A DNA stretch of 64,000 nt from Acanthopleuribacter pedis (lineage in GTDB: Bacteria; Acidobacteriota; Holophagae; Acanthopleuribacterales; Acanthopleuribacteraceae). Position 1 is the first letter of the stretch. Every line of letters starts with the position of its first letter. The position numbers were made by a program, and so were the translations under genes. The stretch spans positions 122,904-186,903 of the forward strand of contig NZ_JAFREP010000023.1 in assembly GCF_017377855.1 (NCBI RefSeq), given 5' to 3'. Positions 14,876 to 24,552 of the stretch are shown one piece after another. Below the pieces are notes generated by a model that saw nothing but the letters and a program-made list of their open reading frames with translations, had not been told where the DNA came from and ran no database searches.

Positions 14876-16961
14876 GTTTTTATTGGAAATCGGGACTGAA
14901 GAGATTCCCGCGCGCATGTTGCGCCGCGCCCATAAAGATCTGCGCGACGGCTTGGAAAAAGTTTTGGCCGAGGCCGACCTCGAATTCGACGAAATGGAAT
15001 CCTTAGGCGCACCCCGCCAGTTGGTGGTTACCTGCCGCAACATTCAAGCGGCGCAAGAGGACCGGGTTGAAACGGTTCTCGGACCGCCCGTCAAAATCGC
15101 CTACGACGCGGCAGGCAACCCCAGCAAAGCGCTGCAAGGGTTCCTGCGCGCCAACGCCGGTCTGAACCCGGACCAACTGTTCCGCACCCAAGGCAAAAAA
15201 GGTGAAGTGGTTGCCGGCAAGCTCGAGGTCAAGGGCCGGCAAACGGCGGCGATCCTGGCGGAAGCAATCCCGGCGTTGCTGGCCAAATTGCATTTCCCGA
15301 AAAAAATGCGCTGGGGCGCCTGCGAGGAACCTTTCATTCGTCCCGTACGTTCGATTCTGGCCCTCTTCGACGGCGCGGTGATCCCCTTTGAATTCGCCGG
15401 CGTGGCCGCGGCCAACCAAAGCTTCGGCCACCGCTTCAGCGGCGGCGAGGCTTTTGCGGTTGACGCGATTGACACCTACTTCCAACGCAAAGCCGAACGC
15501 CACATTGCGGTAGGCCACGAGGAACGCGAAGCCAAAATCCAAGCCCAAATCGACAACTACCTGGCCCAAATCAACGGCATGCTGGTCGCCGATGAAGCGC
15601 TGCTGACCGAGGTGACCGATCTGGTGGAAAGCCCGTTTGTGGTGCTGGGCTCTTTTGACGAAAAATTCCTCGATATTCCCCGCGAAGTTTTGATCACCTC
15701 CATGCGCGAACACCAAAAATCCTTCACCGTACAGGATCATCACGGCAAGCTAATGCCGTATTTCCTCTCGGTGGCCTCGGTACCCGAGGACCGCAAAGGA
15801 CTGGTCCGCAAGGGCAACGAATGGGTGCTCAACGCCCGTTTGTACGACGCCAAGTTTTTCTGGGAAACGGACCGCGAGAAAAAATTCGAGGATCTGTACA
15901 ACAAACTCGACCATGTCACCTTTATCCAGGAGCTGGGCTCCTACCGCGACAAAGCCGACCGTTTGACCGACCTAACCGCGTTCATGGCGGACAGCCTGTC
16001 CCTTTCCTCGGTGGAAAAAGGTCAGTTGAAGCAGGCCGCCCAACACGCAAAATCGGACTTGGTCAGCGATTTGGTGTTTGAGTTCGCCGAGTTACAAGGC
16101 GAAATCGGCGGTTTGTTGATGCGTCACCAAGGTGCAGATGAACCGGTTTGCCAAGCGATTTACAGCCATTACGCACCGAGCTCGATGGACGACGATCTCC
16201 CCCTCAACCAACTGGGTTGCCTGATCTCGGTCGCGGACAAACTCGACACCTTGGTCGGTTGTTTCGCGGTGGGATTGATTCCGACCGGCTCCAAGGACCC
16301 CTACGCCTTGCGCCGCGCGGCCCAGGGGATCATTCGTATTTTGGTCGAAGCCGAGCTGCCGTTGGATTTGGACGCGCTGGTCGCCAAATCGCTGGAACTG
16401 TACCGCGAAAAAGCGGGCGTCACCCCGCCCGAGAATTTGGCGGAGACGCTGCAGCAGTTCTGCATCGAACGCATCCGCCACTACCTGCGCAAGGTGCGCG
16501 GTTTCGATTACGACGTGGTCGAAGGGGTTCTGGCCGCGGGCCACGCGCGCGTCGACCAAGTGTATCAGCGCGCGAGCGCGGTAGCGGAACAGCAGGAAAA
16601 AGAAGACTTCCGCGGATTGTCGCTGAGCCTGAAGCGCATGAAAAACGTCATTGCCGATGAAAGCGATAAACTGGGTGATTTCGACGAAAACCTCCTGAGC
16701 GACCCGGCCGAGCAGCGGTTCTGGCGCGAATACACCGCCGTCCGCCACGATATCGAAAAGGCGGTTGGCGAAGCACGGTACGAGGATGCGATGGACCTCA
16801 TGGTCACCCTCGCCGATCCGGCCGAAGCCTACTTCGGCACCGACGGCGTTTACATCAACGTCGACGAGGACGCCTTGCGCCTTAACCGCAAGGCGATGTG
16901 CCGGGAAATCGGCTTGACACTCGGATTGGTGGCTGATATCAGTACGTTAGCGCCAAAATAA
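14868..16961 (+). CDS. glyS: Glycyl-tRNA synthetase beta subunit
   Basis: 697-residue beta subunit that binds and recognises tRNA(Gly). The diagnostic N-terminus (LLEIGTEEIPARML), the KKMRWG and SFGHRF blocks, LISVADKLDTLVGCFAVGLIPTGSKDPYALRR in the HD-like region, and the C-terminal anticodon-binding helices are all present. It begins inside the end of glyQ. A 283-bp gap with a strong hairpin separates it from ppdK. Confidence 0.96.
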   Translation: MAEFLLEIGTEEIPARMLRRAHKDLRDGLEKVLAEADLEFDEMESLGAPRQLVVTCRNIQAAQEDRVETVLGPPVKIAYDAAGNPSKALQGFLRANAGLNPDQLFRTQGKKGEVVAGKLEVKGRQTAAILAEAIPALLAKLHFPKKMRWGACEEPFIRPVRSILALFDGAVIPFEFAGVAAANQSFGHRFSGGEAFAVDAIDTYFQRKAERHIAVGHEEREAKIQAQIDNYLAQINGMLVADEALLTEVTDLVESPFVVLGSFDEKFLDIPREVLITSMREHQKSFTVQDHHGKLMPYFLSVASVPEDRKGLVRKGNEWVLNARLYDAKFFWETDREKKFEDLYNKLDHVTFIQELGSYRDKADRLTDLTAFMADSLSLSSVEKGQLKQAAQHAKSDLVSDLVFEFAELQGEIGGLLMRHQGADEPVCQAIYSHYAPSSMDDDLPLNQLGCLISVADKLDTLVGCFAVGLIPTGSKDPYALRRAAQGIIRILVEAELPLDLDALVAKSLELYREKAGVTPPENLAETLQQFCIERIRHYLRKVRGFDYDVVEGVLAAGHARVDQVYQRASAVAEQQEKEDFRGLSLSLKRMKNVIADESDKLGDFDENLLSDPAEQRFWREYTAVRHDIEKAVGEARYEDAMDLMVTLADPAEAYFGTDGVYINVDEDALRLNRKAMCREIGLTLGLVADISTLAPK

Positions 16962-16998
16962 GGCGTCACGCGGTTTTCGCCGGCCATGAATTCGCGGG

Positions 16999-17018
16999 CC
17001 GCGACACATTTGTCGCGG
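16999..17018. other. Perfect 8-bp hairpin between glyS and ppdK
   Basis: CCGCGACA CATT TGTCGCGG forms a stable stem with a 4-nt loop, 38 bp after the glyS stop. There is no following T-run, so it is more likely a 3'-end stabiliser or processing site than an intrinsic terminator. Confidence 0.4.
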
Positions 17019-17244
17019 ATCCCGTGCTGGATCATCCTACATACAACGCTTTCTCAAACCGCAATGGACGCTTTTGGACGCTTTGATTCAATGAGCCTGA
17101 ATGAGCCACATGCCGACCCATTGGCGACACGATCCCTGTGCTTGGCCGCGTCGCTGCGACAACGGCTGATGCAACAAGGCCGGAGCGCGGCTCATTGTGT
17201 TATCCCAGTTGGCAGACAGTGAGGGAAAAAAAGGAGCTATTAGG

Positions 17245-19932
17245 ATGTCCGATGTTTTTCGTTTCTCCAAAACGGTGACCGACGGAGACGGCACCATGCG
17301 CGACCTACTCGGCGGCAAAGGCGCGGGCCTTGCCGAAATGTGCCGCATGGGCGTGCCGGTGCCCCCGGGATTCACCATTGGCACCCGTTCCTGTATCAGC
17401 TACATCAACAACAACCATCAGTTGGAAGACGGGTTACGCGCCGAAATTGAGAAAAACTTAACCTGGCTGGAACAAGAACTGGGCAAGAAGTTGGGTGGCG
17501 GCGACGCCGCGCCTTTGCTCCTTTCGGTTCGTTCCGGGGCACGGGTTTCCATGCCCGGTATGATGGATACGATTCTCAACCTGGGCCTCAACCGCGACAC
17601 GGTGGAACAGCTCGCGAACGCAACCGGCAATCCCCGTTTTGCATATGACTCCTATCGCCGCTTTATTCAAATGTACAGCAACGTGGTGCTGGATCTGAGC
17701 CATTCCGATTTCGAGAACATGTTGGAAGACCAGCGCGAGGCCGAAGGCGTCAAGATCGATTCCGACATTTCCCTGGACGGACTAAAACAACTCATCGCCA
17801 CCTATAAAAAATTCATCAAGGAAGAGCACGGCCAACCGTTCCCCGAGGATCCGCGCGATCAGTTGTGGGGCGCCATCAACGCGGTTTTTGATTCCTGGAA
17901 CAATGATCGCGCCATTTTGTACCGCAAAATCAACAACATCGCCGACAACTGGGGCACCGCCGTCAACGTGCAAAGCATGGTGTTTGGCAACATGGGCGAA
18001 TCCTCCGGTACCGGTGTCTGCTTCAGCCGTAACCCCTCTACCGGTGAACCCGGTCCCTACGGCGAATACCTGCGCAACGCCCAAGGCGAAGACGTGGTCG
18101 CGGGCATCCGCACCCCCAATAAAATCGACAACCCGGACGATCCCGAAAGCATGGCCGCCCATTGGCCCGAGGTCTACCAGCAATTGCTGGACACCCTGGT
18201 CGTCCTGGAGAAACACTTCAAGGACATGCAGGACACCGAATTCACCGTGGAAGACGGCAAGCTGTTCCTGCTCCAAACCCGCAACGGGAAACGCACCAGC
18301 AAAGCCAGCCTGCGCATCGCCATCGACCTTTACAACGAAGGTTTGATTGACCGCATTGAAGCCATCCAAAAAATTGTGCCCGACTCGCTTTCGCAACTGC
18401 TCGCCAGTGAGTTCGACCAAGAAGCCAAACAACAACTGCTCAAAGACGGTCGTCTGCTCGGTCGCGGTCTCAACGCCGGACCCGGCGCGGCCACCGGCGT
18501 GATCGCCCTGTCCGCGGAGAAAGCCGTCAGTATGTCCGAAGAAGGCCTGCCCGTCATCCTGGTTCGCGAGGAAACCTCACCGGAAGACATTGCCGGCATG
18601 CACGCCTCAACCGGCATTCTGACCCAGCGCGGTGGGATGACCTCCCACGCCGCCGTTGTCGCGCGCGGCATGGGTAAACCCTGCGTCGTGGGTTGTACGG
18701 TGATGACGGTTCACTACGAGTCGTCCACCATTCAAATGGGCGGTCGCCGTTTAAAGGAAGGCGAGTTCATCTCCATTGACGGCACCACCGGTGAAGTGTT
18801 GGAAGGCAAAATCCCCACCACCTCTTCGCCCCTGTTGCGCGAGCTGGAAACCGGTCAATTCGAAGCCGGCTCCCAAGGTGAACAATTCGCCAAACTGATG
18901 TCGTGGATTGACGACATCGCCGTGATGAAGGTTCGCACCAACGCCGACACCCCCGCCGACGCCCGCGTCGCGCGTCTGCTCGGCGCCGGCGGCATCGGTC
19001 TGTGCCGCACCGAGCACATGTTCTTCGGTGAAGATCGCATTCAAAACGTGCGCAAGATGATTCTGGCCCACGACGAAGAATCGCGAATCGAAGCCCTGCA
19101 CGCCCTTCAACCTCATCAGGAACAGGATTTTTACGAGTTGTTCCGCGAAATGGACGGCCTGCCCGTCACCATCCGCTTGCTGGATCCCCCGCTCCACGAG
19201 TTCCTACCCCACGAGGCGTCGCTGATCGAAAGTCTGGCGACCAACATGGGTTTGACCCCGTCGGCCGTCCGGGCGCGGGTTCGCGATCTCGAGGAATCCA
19301 ACCCCATGCTCGGCCACCGCGGTTGTCGCCTGGGGATTTCCCACCCCACCATTTACCGCATGCAGGTGAGCGCCATCGTCGGCGCGGTCAACCGCGCCCG
19401 CGCCGAGGGTGTCGACGCCCAACCGGAGGTGATGGTGCCTCTGATCGGAACCAAGGGCGAACTGGACCACGTCAAACGCTCGATTGAGCCCATCATCCGC
19501 GAATCCGGGCTGGAGATTCCCATCGGCACCATGATCGAAATTCCCCGCGCCGCCCTCACCGCGGATGAGATCGCCGAGTCGGCCGAGTTCTTCTCTTTCG
19601 GCACCAACGACCTCACCCAATGCGGCATGGGTTTGTCCCGCGATGACTCCGGCAGCTTCCTGCCGCTGTATATCGACGCCGGTATCTACAAACGCGATCC
19701 GTTTAAGTCCATTGATCAGAAAGGCATCGGCCGTTTGGTCAAAATGGCTTCGGAAGCAGGTCGCGAAATCAAACCCGACATCAAACTCGGTGTTTGCGGC
19801 GAACACGGGGGCGATCCCGACTCCATTCGCTTCTTCCACCAAGTCGGTCTCGACTACGTATCTTGCTCCCCCTATCGGGTTCCCATTGCCAAACTTGCCG
19901 CCGCCCAGGCCGGCATTGAGGAGCGCGCTTGA
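17245..19932 (+). CDS. ppdK: Pyruvate, phosphate dikinase
   Basis: Interconverts pyruvate + ATP + Pi with phosphoenolpyruvate + AMP + PPi. The 895 residues fit the family (about 870-900). The N-terminal ATP-grasp domain opens with LLGGKGAGLAEM. The central swivelling domain has the phosphohistidine in GGMTSHAAVVARG (near residue 466). The C-terminal PEP-binding barrel has SFGTNDLTQ and the catalytic cysteine in GVCGEHGGDP (near 851). ATG at 17245 follows AAAGGAGC; an in-frame upstream start at 17197 lacks a site. The downstream TPR gene starts within its stop codon, so the two are coupled. Confidence 0.95.
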   Translation: MSDVFRFSKTVTDGDGTMRDLLGGKGAGLAEMCRMGVPVPPGFTIGTRSCISYINNNHQLEDGLRAEIEKNLTWLEQELGKKLGGGDAAPLLLSVRSGARVSMPGMMDTILNLGLNRDTVEQLANATGNPRFAYDSYRRFIQMYSNVVLDLSHSDFENMLEDQREAEGVKIDSDISLDGLKQLIATYKKFIKEEHGQPFPEDPRDQLWGAINAVFDSWNNDRAILYRKINNIADNWGTAVNVQSMVFGNMGESSGTGVCFSRNPSTGEPGPYGEYLRNAQGEDVVAGIRTPNKIDNPDDPESMAAHWPEVYQQLLDTLVVLEKHFKDMQDTEFTVEDGKLFLLQTRNGKRTSKASLRIAIDLYNEGLIDRIEAIQKIVPDSLSQLLASEFDQEAKQQLLKDGRLLGRGLNAGPGAATGVIALSAEKAVSMSEEGLPVILVREETSPEDIAGMHASTGILTQRGGMTSHAAVVARGMGKPCVVGCTVMTVHYESSTIQMGGRRLKEGEFISIDGTTGEVLEGKIPTTSSPLLRELETGQFEAGSQGEQFAKLMSWIDDIAVMKVRTNADTPADARVARLLGAGGIGLCRTEHMFFGEDRIQNVRKMILAHDEESRIEALHALQPHQEQDFYELFREMDGLPVTIRLLDPPLHEFLPHEASLIESLATNMGLTPSAVRARVRDLEESNPMLGHRGCRLGISHPTIYRMQVSAIVGAVNRARAEGVDAQPEVMVPLIGTKGELDHVKRSIEPIIRESGLEIPIGTMIEIPRAALTADEIAESAEFFSFGTNDLTQCGMGLSRDDSGSFLPLYIDAGIYKRDPFKSIDQKGIGRLVKMASEAGREIKPDIKLGVCGEHGGDPDSIRFFHQVGLDYVSCSPYRVPIAKLAAAQAGIEERA

Positions 19933-20954
19933 ACAAATCCCTGACCGCCCACGGCAACGCCAAGGAAACCCCGATTGGACCGAACCTCCGCAACGCGGAA
20001 CTCTTCATCCAACGGGCCGAATTCCAAAAAGCCAAGGATCTGTTGCAGAAGCAATTGGACCAAGGCGCCGACGATTTCCGTACCTGGAACCTGCTCGGTA
20101 TCTGTTTGGCCAGAACCGAGGCGTTTGATCAGGCGGCAGCGATTTTTAAGCGTTTTAGCGAAGCACGAATCGGTAAAGCGGAACGCCACAAGGCCTTGTT
20201 TAACCAAGGTCTTGTGGTTTTCTTCCGCGATCTCAAGGAATACGGCGATCACCGCGTTGCCAACACCTTCCGCGCCTTGCCCGCCGGGGAACCCACCCTT
20301 GCCGTTCCCGAAACTGGTTTTCGCGAGGCTGTGGACTTATGGTTTGCCCTACTCAAGCGACGCACCGCCGCGGGCGATATTCTCCACACCCACTTGGCTT
20401 TTGCTTTTCTTCAACGTGGCGAATTCGACCATGCGCTGATGTGCATTCGCAACGCCTTATCCACCAGCGAACAGTTTTACCTCACCCAATATGTGTTGGG
20501 CTGTATGTTCCTCGATCTCTATTTCCTAGCCACGGAACAAAACCATTGGTTGATCGACAAGGATACGGCCGAGTTTTTCGAAATTGAAAACTACGAGGTT
20601 TTGTTCACCAACGGCCCGCTGCACGCGGTTCAGAAAGAAACCTACCTAGAAATTGCGATGCAGGCCTTTTTAGAAGGTCATCGCCAAAACCCTTTTTCCG
20701 TGGTAACCACCCTGGCCTTGTGCCGCACCTACCTCATCGCGGGTCTGCTCGAAGAGGGTTTCGAGGTTTTAGCCCACGCCGAATCCTTGGCGCCCGAATA
20801 CGTGTCCGTTCTGGAAACCGCGCTGGTCTTTCACCAACAGGCCGGCGCGCCGCCGCAAACCATCATCTCATTACTCAACCGGATTCGCGAGCAGCGCCTG
20901 CTAACGCCCCAGAGACCGGTTACCCGGATCTTACCGCCCCATTACCAATTCTAA
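19929..20954 (+). CDS. TPR-repeat protein
   Basis: 341 residues with no signal peptide. Helix-turn-helix pairs resembling tetratricopeptide repeats are visible at about 22-75 (AELFIQRAEFQKAKDLL..., LLGICLARTEAFDQAAAIF) and 150-185 (THLAFAFLQRGEFDHALMCI). It probably acts as a cytoplasmic protein-protein scaffold. The start is TTG at 19929, overlapping the ppdK TGA, and trmB follows after 45 bp. Its partner is unknown. Confidence 0.72.
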   Translation: MNKSLTAHGNAKETPIGPNLRNAELFIQRAEFQKAKDLLQKQLDQGADDFRTWNLLGICLARTEAFDQAAAIFKRFSEARIGKAERHKALFNQGLVVFFRDLKEYGDHRVANTFRALPAGEPTLAVPETGFREAVDLWFALLKRRTAAGDILHTHLAFAFLQRGEFDHALMCIRNALSTSEQFYLTQYVLGCMFLDLYFLATEQNHWLIDKDTAEFFEIENYEVLFTNGPLHAVQKETYLEIAMQAFLEGHRQNPFSVVTTLALCRTYLIAGLLEEGFEVLAHAESLAPEYVSVLETALVFHQQAGAPPQTIISLLNRIREQRLLTPQRPVTRILPPHYQF

Positions 20955-20999
20955 AGCCAGCCGGCTGCTCGGTCCTTAACCGGGCCGAGACGAGGAAGC

Positions 21000-21695
21000 A
21001 TGCAACCGCCGCCCTTTGAGATTCCCCACCCTGACGCCGACGCGGTTCGGCAAATGGAGAAAGCCTGGTCACGCGCCGATTTGACGCGTTACCTGGTCCG
21101 CTGGCAAAACAGCGTTTTGCCGGATTTACCGCCGGCCTTCTTTGACTATCCGACCCGAGCCTTGGACCTCGGCTGTGGCTTGGGCCGCTACATTCTTCGC
21201 GAGAGCGCCAGGAATCCCGACACGGCCTACCTGGGCATCGACAAAGGAAGCTTTCGGGGTGGTTCCATGCAGGAACGAATCGAAAAAGCCGGTCGTCTCA
21301 ACTTGTTTGGCTTGCACACCAACGTGATCCCCATGCTACCGAAGTTCCCCGCGGCAAGTTTGGACCAAATCACCATCTTCTACCCAAACCCTTGGTGGCC
21401 GCCGAAACACCGCCAAAAACGCTGGTCCTACCACCCGATACTGCCGCTGCTCGCCAAACTCATCAAACCAAACGGCACCTTGGTCATCGCCTCCAACGAA
21501 GCCTTTTATTTAGGCGAGTTTCGATACGCGTTAGCACACCACCCGCACCTGGGTAGCATGATGGAAACCTACGCCGGCCCGATTGACATCACGGAACCGG
21601 AAGCGGGACGCACCCATTTCGAGGTGAAATTCCTTGAGACCGGGGTGCCCTGTGGCGAGCTTCGGTTCAAGAAGCGCCATCACAACCAAAACTAA
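21000..21695 (+). CDS. trmB: tRNA (guanine-N7-)-methyltransferase-like protein
   Basis: 231 residues. A SAM-binding motif ALDLGCGLGRYI lies near residue 58, followed by YLGIDKG and the TrmB-type FYPNPWWPPKHRQKRW near 127 (canonical IFFPDPWPKKRHHKRR), and THFEVKF near the end. TrmB methylates G46 of tRNAs. Asp of the usual PDPW is Asn here, so the protein is a somewhat divergent member. ATG follows GAGGAAGC. Confidence 0.8.
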   Translation: MQPPPFEIPHPDADAVRQMEKAWSRADLTRYLVRWQNSVLPDLPPAFFDYPTRALDLGCGLGRYILRESARNPDTAYLGIDKGSFRGGSMQERIEKAGRLNLFGLHTNVIPMLPKFPAASLDQITIFYPNPWWPPKHRQKRWSYHPILPLLAKLIKPNGTLVIASNEAFYLGEFRYALAHHPHLGSMMETYAGPIDITEPEAGRTHFEVKFLETGVPCGELRFKKRHHNQN

Positions 21696-21835
21696 ACCTG
21701 TCATTTCCAACGGGTTTCTCAAAACGCTTTAATCCAGCCCAAGTCAATCGGGCTGAAATGGACGTGCCGGCGAAAGTCGCAGAACCCCCAATCCCGCATC
21801 TGCCAGGGGGTTACATCGATTTTTTTTTAAAAAAA

Positions 21836-21867
21836 CCCTGGCAATCCCAACCAGGGATGACTATATT
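21836..21867 (+). promoter_or_regulatory. Inverted repeat with -10-like box
   Basis: CCCTGG and CCAGGG (21836-21841 and 21851-21856) form a perfect 6-bp inverted repeat. A TATATT box at 21862-21867 follows at a distance suited to operator control of the small gene starting at 21905. The -35 match is weak, so this is tentative. Confidence 0.3.
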
Positions 21868-21904
21868 GAGGGTCACAACAAAAAAAACATTCAGGAGGCG
21901 AAAA

Positions 21905-22210
21905 ATGTCATTCTTCCGTTCACTTTTCAAATGAAAAAACTTTCCCAATGCGCACGACGCACAAAAAGACAATCAGCCATTCGTCTTCCCTGAAGACGCG
22001 GTACGCAAAACCAACAAACCCGGTTATCTCGAAATCGAAAACACCTGGGATCTCATTCAGGAAAAAAAATTCATCGCCGCCCCCCGTCTTGCAGCCGAAG
22101 CATGCTTGTCCTCTCTAGACCTCAACACCATTCTAAAAGATCTACAAAAAGAGGGCCTCATCAACTTGCAATGTGATCACCGAGGGTTCCTTTTCGTAAG
22201 CGTCCGATAG
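21905..22210 (+). pseudogene. Small ORF with in-frame TGA at codon 10
   Basis: AGGAGG stands before ATG at 21905. The frame runs 101 codons to TAG at 22208-22210 but is interrupted by TGA at 21932-21934 (codon 10, after MSFFRSLFK). No ATG, GTG or TTG occurs in frame for about 50 codons after the TGA, so re-initiation could not make the main part. The conceptual C-terminus (TWDLIQEKKFIAAPRLAAEACLSS..., ILKDLQKEGLINLQ) resembles a small winged-helix module. The simplest reading is a recent nonsense mutation. Selenocysteine or other recoding is possible, but only a weak hairpin follows the TGA. Confidence 0.55.
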
Positions 22211-22341
22211 TACTTCTTTACGCTACCCTCCAAAGATCAGCACAAGCAAGCCCATTATCACATAGCCTAATCTTTGCGAACCTTTATATAACCTTTTTAG
22301 TCTTGCAAGATTCTTCATTCGTCCGAGTCGTTCAGGAGCTC

Positions 22342-23126
22342 ATGTGTCTTATGGATTACTTAATTGCCTTTCTTACCGGCGCGAGCTTCACATTGGCGGA
22401 AATTGTCACTAAATACGATAAAGCCCCGCGCATCGCAATTGCCAACATCTGGTCGCTTACCTTCTTATTCATGACACCTAAGAGGCGCGATAAGAGCCAG
22501 GGATTTTGGCTAAAGATCTGGAGCGAAATGGCTTGAAAAAAAACGGAGGCGCACCCACTGGGTGCGGTGAGTATTTTTTCAGGCCGTTGCAGCCCAGAGG
22601 TTTAGCCAAAATCCCCGCGAGTTATCGCGCTTCTTAGGTGACAGGCTCAGCCGCGATGTTAATGTTTCATATTTTAAAAAACGACCCGCGTTTCACGTTC
22701 GGATTCGAGGAATGCGAATTAAGAGCGATGATCATCGGTCTGGAGTGGCAAGTGATTATGCGTTCAAAATTGTTTACAATAAGAGCGCCACGTGGCAAGA
22801 AAAGCAATGCGTTCGGCTTCGACTTTATTTACAAGAAAGTATCCGCAATTTTTGAACTACAAATTGAGCGCCATGAAGAAGTAAAAGTACTCGCAGAAAT
22901 GGAACGTATTCTTCATCGGGAATCACGATCCCTGGAGAATGTCCGGAAAAAAGCCATTTCCTTCATTACCTTTCGAAGAGAGCGTGGCAAGCTTACGGAA
23001 GCAGCCGCCGCGGCCAGGATCAAAAAATTCAAGGAAAGCGATGGGCTGACCATTTTGTACGGGCTGTTTAACCTCGCAGGAATCAAAATCCTCAAAACGC
23101 TTTTTCCGAGGAAGCCACGCCGATAA
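22342..23126 (+). pseudogene. Membrane-protein gene split by MITE copy C
   Basis: A plus-strand frame from ATG 22342 (AGGAG just upstream) reaches ATG ACA at 22471-22476, where the MITE begins. The frame resumes at GGC 22644 after the element and second TGACA and continues to the stop at 23126. Deleting 22477-22643 gives an uninterrupted frame of about 205 codons. The predicted protein has two N-terminal hydrophobic segments and a long charged helical part (ERHEEVKVLAEMERILHRES). As it stands, the 5' part stops inside the MITE at 22536. The 3' part could only start from GTG 22638 or ATG 22656, losing the first segment. No family was recognised. Confidence 0.75.
22477..22638 (-). mobile_element. 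MITE copy C, 162 bp, inside a gene
   Basis: Ends CCTAAGAGGCGCGATAA and TTATCGCGCTTCTTAGG, with the internal GCACCCACTGGGTGC apical stem. The perfect 5-bp direct repeat TGACA is at 22472-22476 and 22639-22643. Orientation is the same as copy A. It disrupts the membrane-protein gene listed at 22342-23126. Confidence 0.92.
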
Positions 23127-23451
23127 ATCGCCGCGGCCCCGGTGCAAGCCGGCCAGGCAACCCGTTTCCAACCCGAAAACCACGCCACCAAGCTTAACAA
23201 CAAAAAAGTTGTCGTATTTTGCAACGCGCTTCGCCGGTTTTCGTAGTAAAACCGATAGGGTTCGTACCCGTGGTGCGCGATCCGGCGGGATGAACTGTCA
23301 CAGGTTCGAGATGGAAACGGTCAACGGATGACCTAAGCGCCCTCAAAAGCACGCTGATTCCCATGATACGTTGCCGCTCGGCTGCCGGGCGTTCACCGCC
23401 CATCGCGCACAGAACGGAACGAACCGCTGGTTTCCGGCTCGGACGGTTGTG
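23127..23451. other. Intergenic stretch before dinB
   Basis: No gene is visible. A perfect 7-bp inverted repeat with 6-nt spacer (CGGTTTT at 23235-23241, AAAACCG at 23248-23254) lies about 200 bp before dinB and could be an operator or hairpin. No canonical LexA box was recognised. Confidence 0.35.
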
Positions 23452-24552
23452 ATGGACGGCGCTTTTCCCCAACGCAAAATCATTCATATCGACATGGATG
23501 CCTTTTACGCATCCGTCGAACAACGCGACCACCCCGAATTTCGTGGCAAGCCGGTCGTGGTCGGGGGGAGCCCCCAATCACGGGGCGTGGTCTGTGCAGC
23601 CAGCTATGAAGCACGGACCTTTGGTATTCGTTCGGCCATCCCTTGTGCCACCGCTTACCGCCTCTGCCCCGAGGCCGTTTTTGTGCGCCCCCGATTCGAC
23701 GTCTATAAAGCCGTCTCCCAAGAGATCCGTCGTATTTTCTTTCACCACACCGATCTGGTGGAACCCCTCTCCCTTGACGAAGCATTCCTTGATGTCACCG
23801 ACAATAAGTCGGGCAACCCCTCGGCAACCTGGCTGGCCAACGAGATTCGCGCCCAAATCCTGAAGCGCACCGACCTTACCGCTTCCGCCGGGGTCGCGCC
23901 GAACAAGTTCTTGGCCAAAATCGCCTCGGACATCAACAAACCAAACGGCATTTGCGTCATTCCGCCAACCCAGGCCGAAGCCTTTATTGAACAACTCCCC
24001 ATCGGCAAATTTTTCGGCATCGGCAAAGCGACTGAAAAACGCATGCACGCCCTTGAAATATTCAAAGGCGCTGATTTGAAGCGGTTTGAGGAAGTTGACT
24101 TAATTCGCTTGTTTGGCAAAGCCGGTGCTTGGTACTACCGCATTGCACGAGGAATCGACACCCGCCCCGTAAAGCCACACCGGGAAGCAAAATCAATCGG
24201 GGTCGAAGAAACCTTCCGCCACGACATAGACAACCTCGCCCAACTGGAACACGAATTGGACCTCATTGCCCAAGAACTCGCCCGCCGTCTTCAAAAACGA
24301 AAAACACGCGGCAAAACCATCACCCTCAAATTGCGTTATGATGATTTCAGCACCATCACCCGCTCCGGTACACAGGCCCAGTTTATGAATGACGCCGAAT
24401 CGCTGGCCCACGTCGCTAAGTCGCTCTTGCGCAACAGCGAAGCAGGCCAACGCAAGGTCCGGCTTCTCGGCATCACGGTCTCGAACCTGGCCAACCGCAC
24501 CATGAATGAAACCAGCCAGCTCCTTTTGCCCTTCGGCGAAGATACCTATTGA
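23452..24552 (+). CDS. dinB: DNA polymerase IV (Y family)
   Basis: Error-prone translesion polymerase, 366 residues. Visible are the catalytic HIDMDAFYASVEQRD near residue 14, SLDEAFLDV near 108, ASAGVAPNKFLAKIASD near 145, and the little-finger domain. Near the C-terminus, QLLLPF fits a sliding-clamp binding motif. ATG at 23452 is chosen because homology to the family starts right after it; the extra 27 residues of the longer frame have no Y-family character. Its stop codon overlaps the TTG of the ABC1-kinase gene, implying a shared transcript. Confidence 0.94.
   Translation: MDGAFPQRKIIHIDMDAFYASVEQRDHPEFRGKPVVVGGSPQSRGVVCAASYEARTFGIRSAIPCATAYRLCPEAVFVRPRFDVYKAVSQEIRRIFFHHTDLVEPLSLDEAFLDVTDNKSGNPSATWLANEIRAQILKRTDLTASAGVAPNKFLAKIASDINKPNGICVIPPTQAEAFIEQLPIGKFFGIGKATEKRMHALEIFKGADLKRFEEVDLIRLFGKAGAWYYRIARGIDTRPVKPHREAKSIGVEETFRHDIDNLAQLEHELDLIAQELARRLQKRKTRGKTITLKLRYDDFSTITRSGTQAQFMNDAESLAHVAKSLLRNSEAGQRKVRLLGITVSNLANRTMNETSQLLLPFGEDTY

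Noticed and set aside
21932..21975. Bacterial SECIS element after the in-frame TGA
   Set aside because: Only a short TGCG/CGCA stem with a 5-nt loop and a distal CTTT/AAAG pairing was found. It lacks the expected stable stem and bulged G-containing loop, so selenocysteine is not claimed.
23421..23440. Gram-positive-type LexA box (CGAAC...GTTYC) near the dinB start
   Set aside because: The half-sites are one base too far apart for the consensus.
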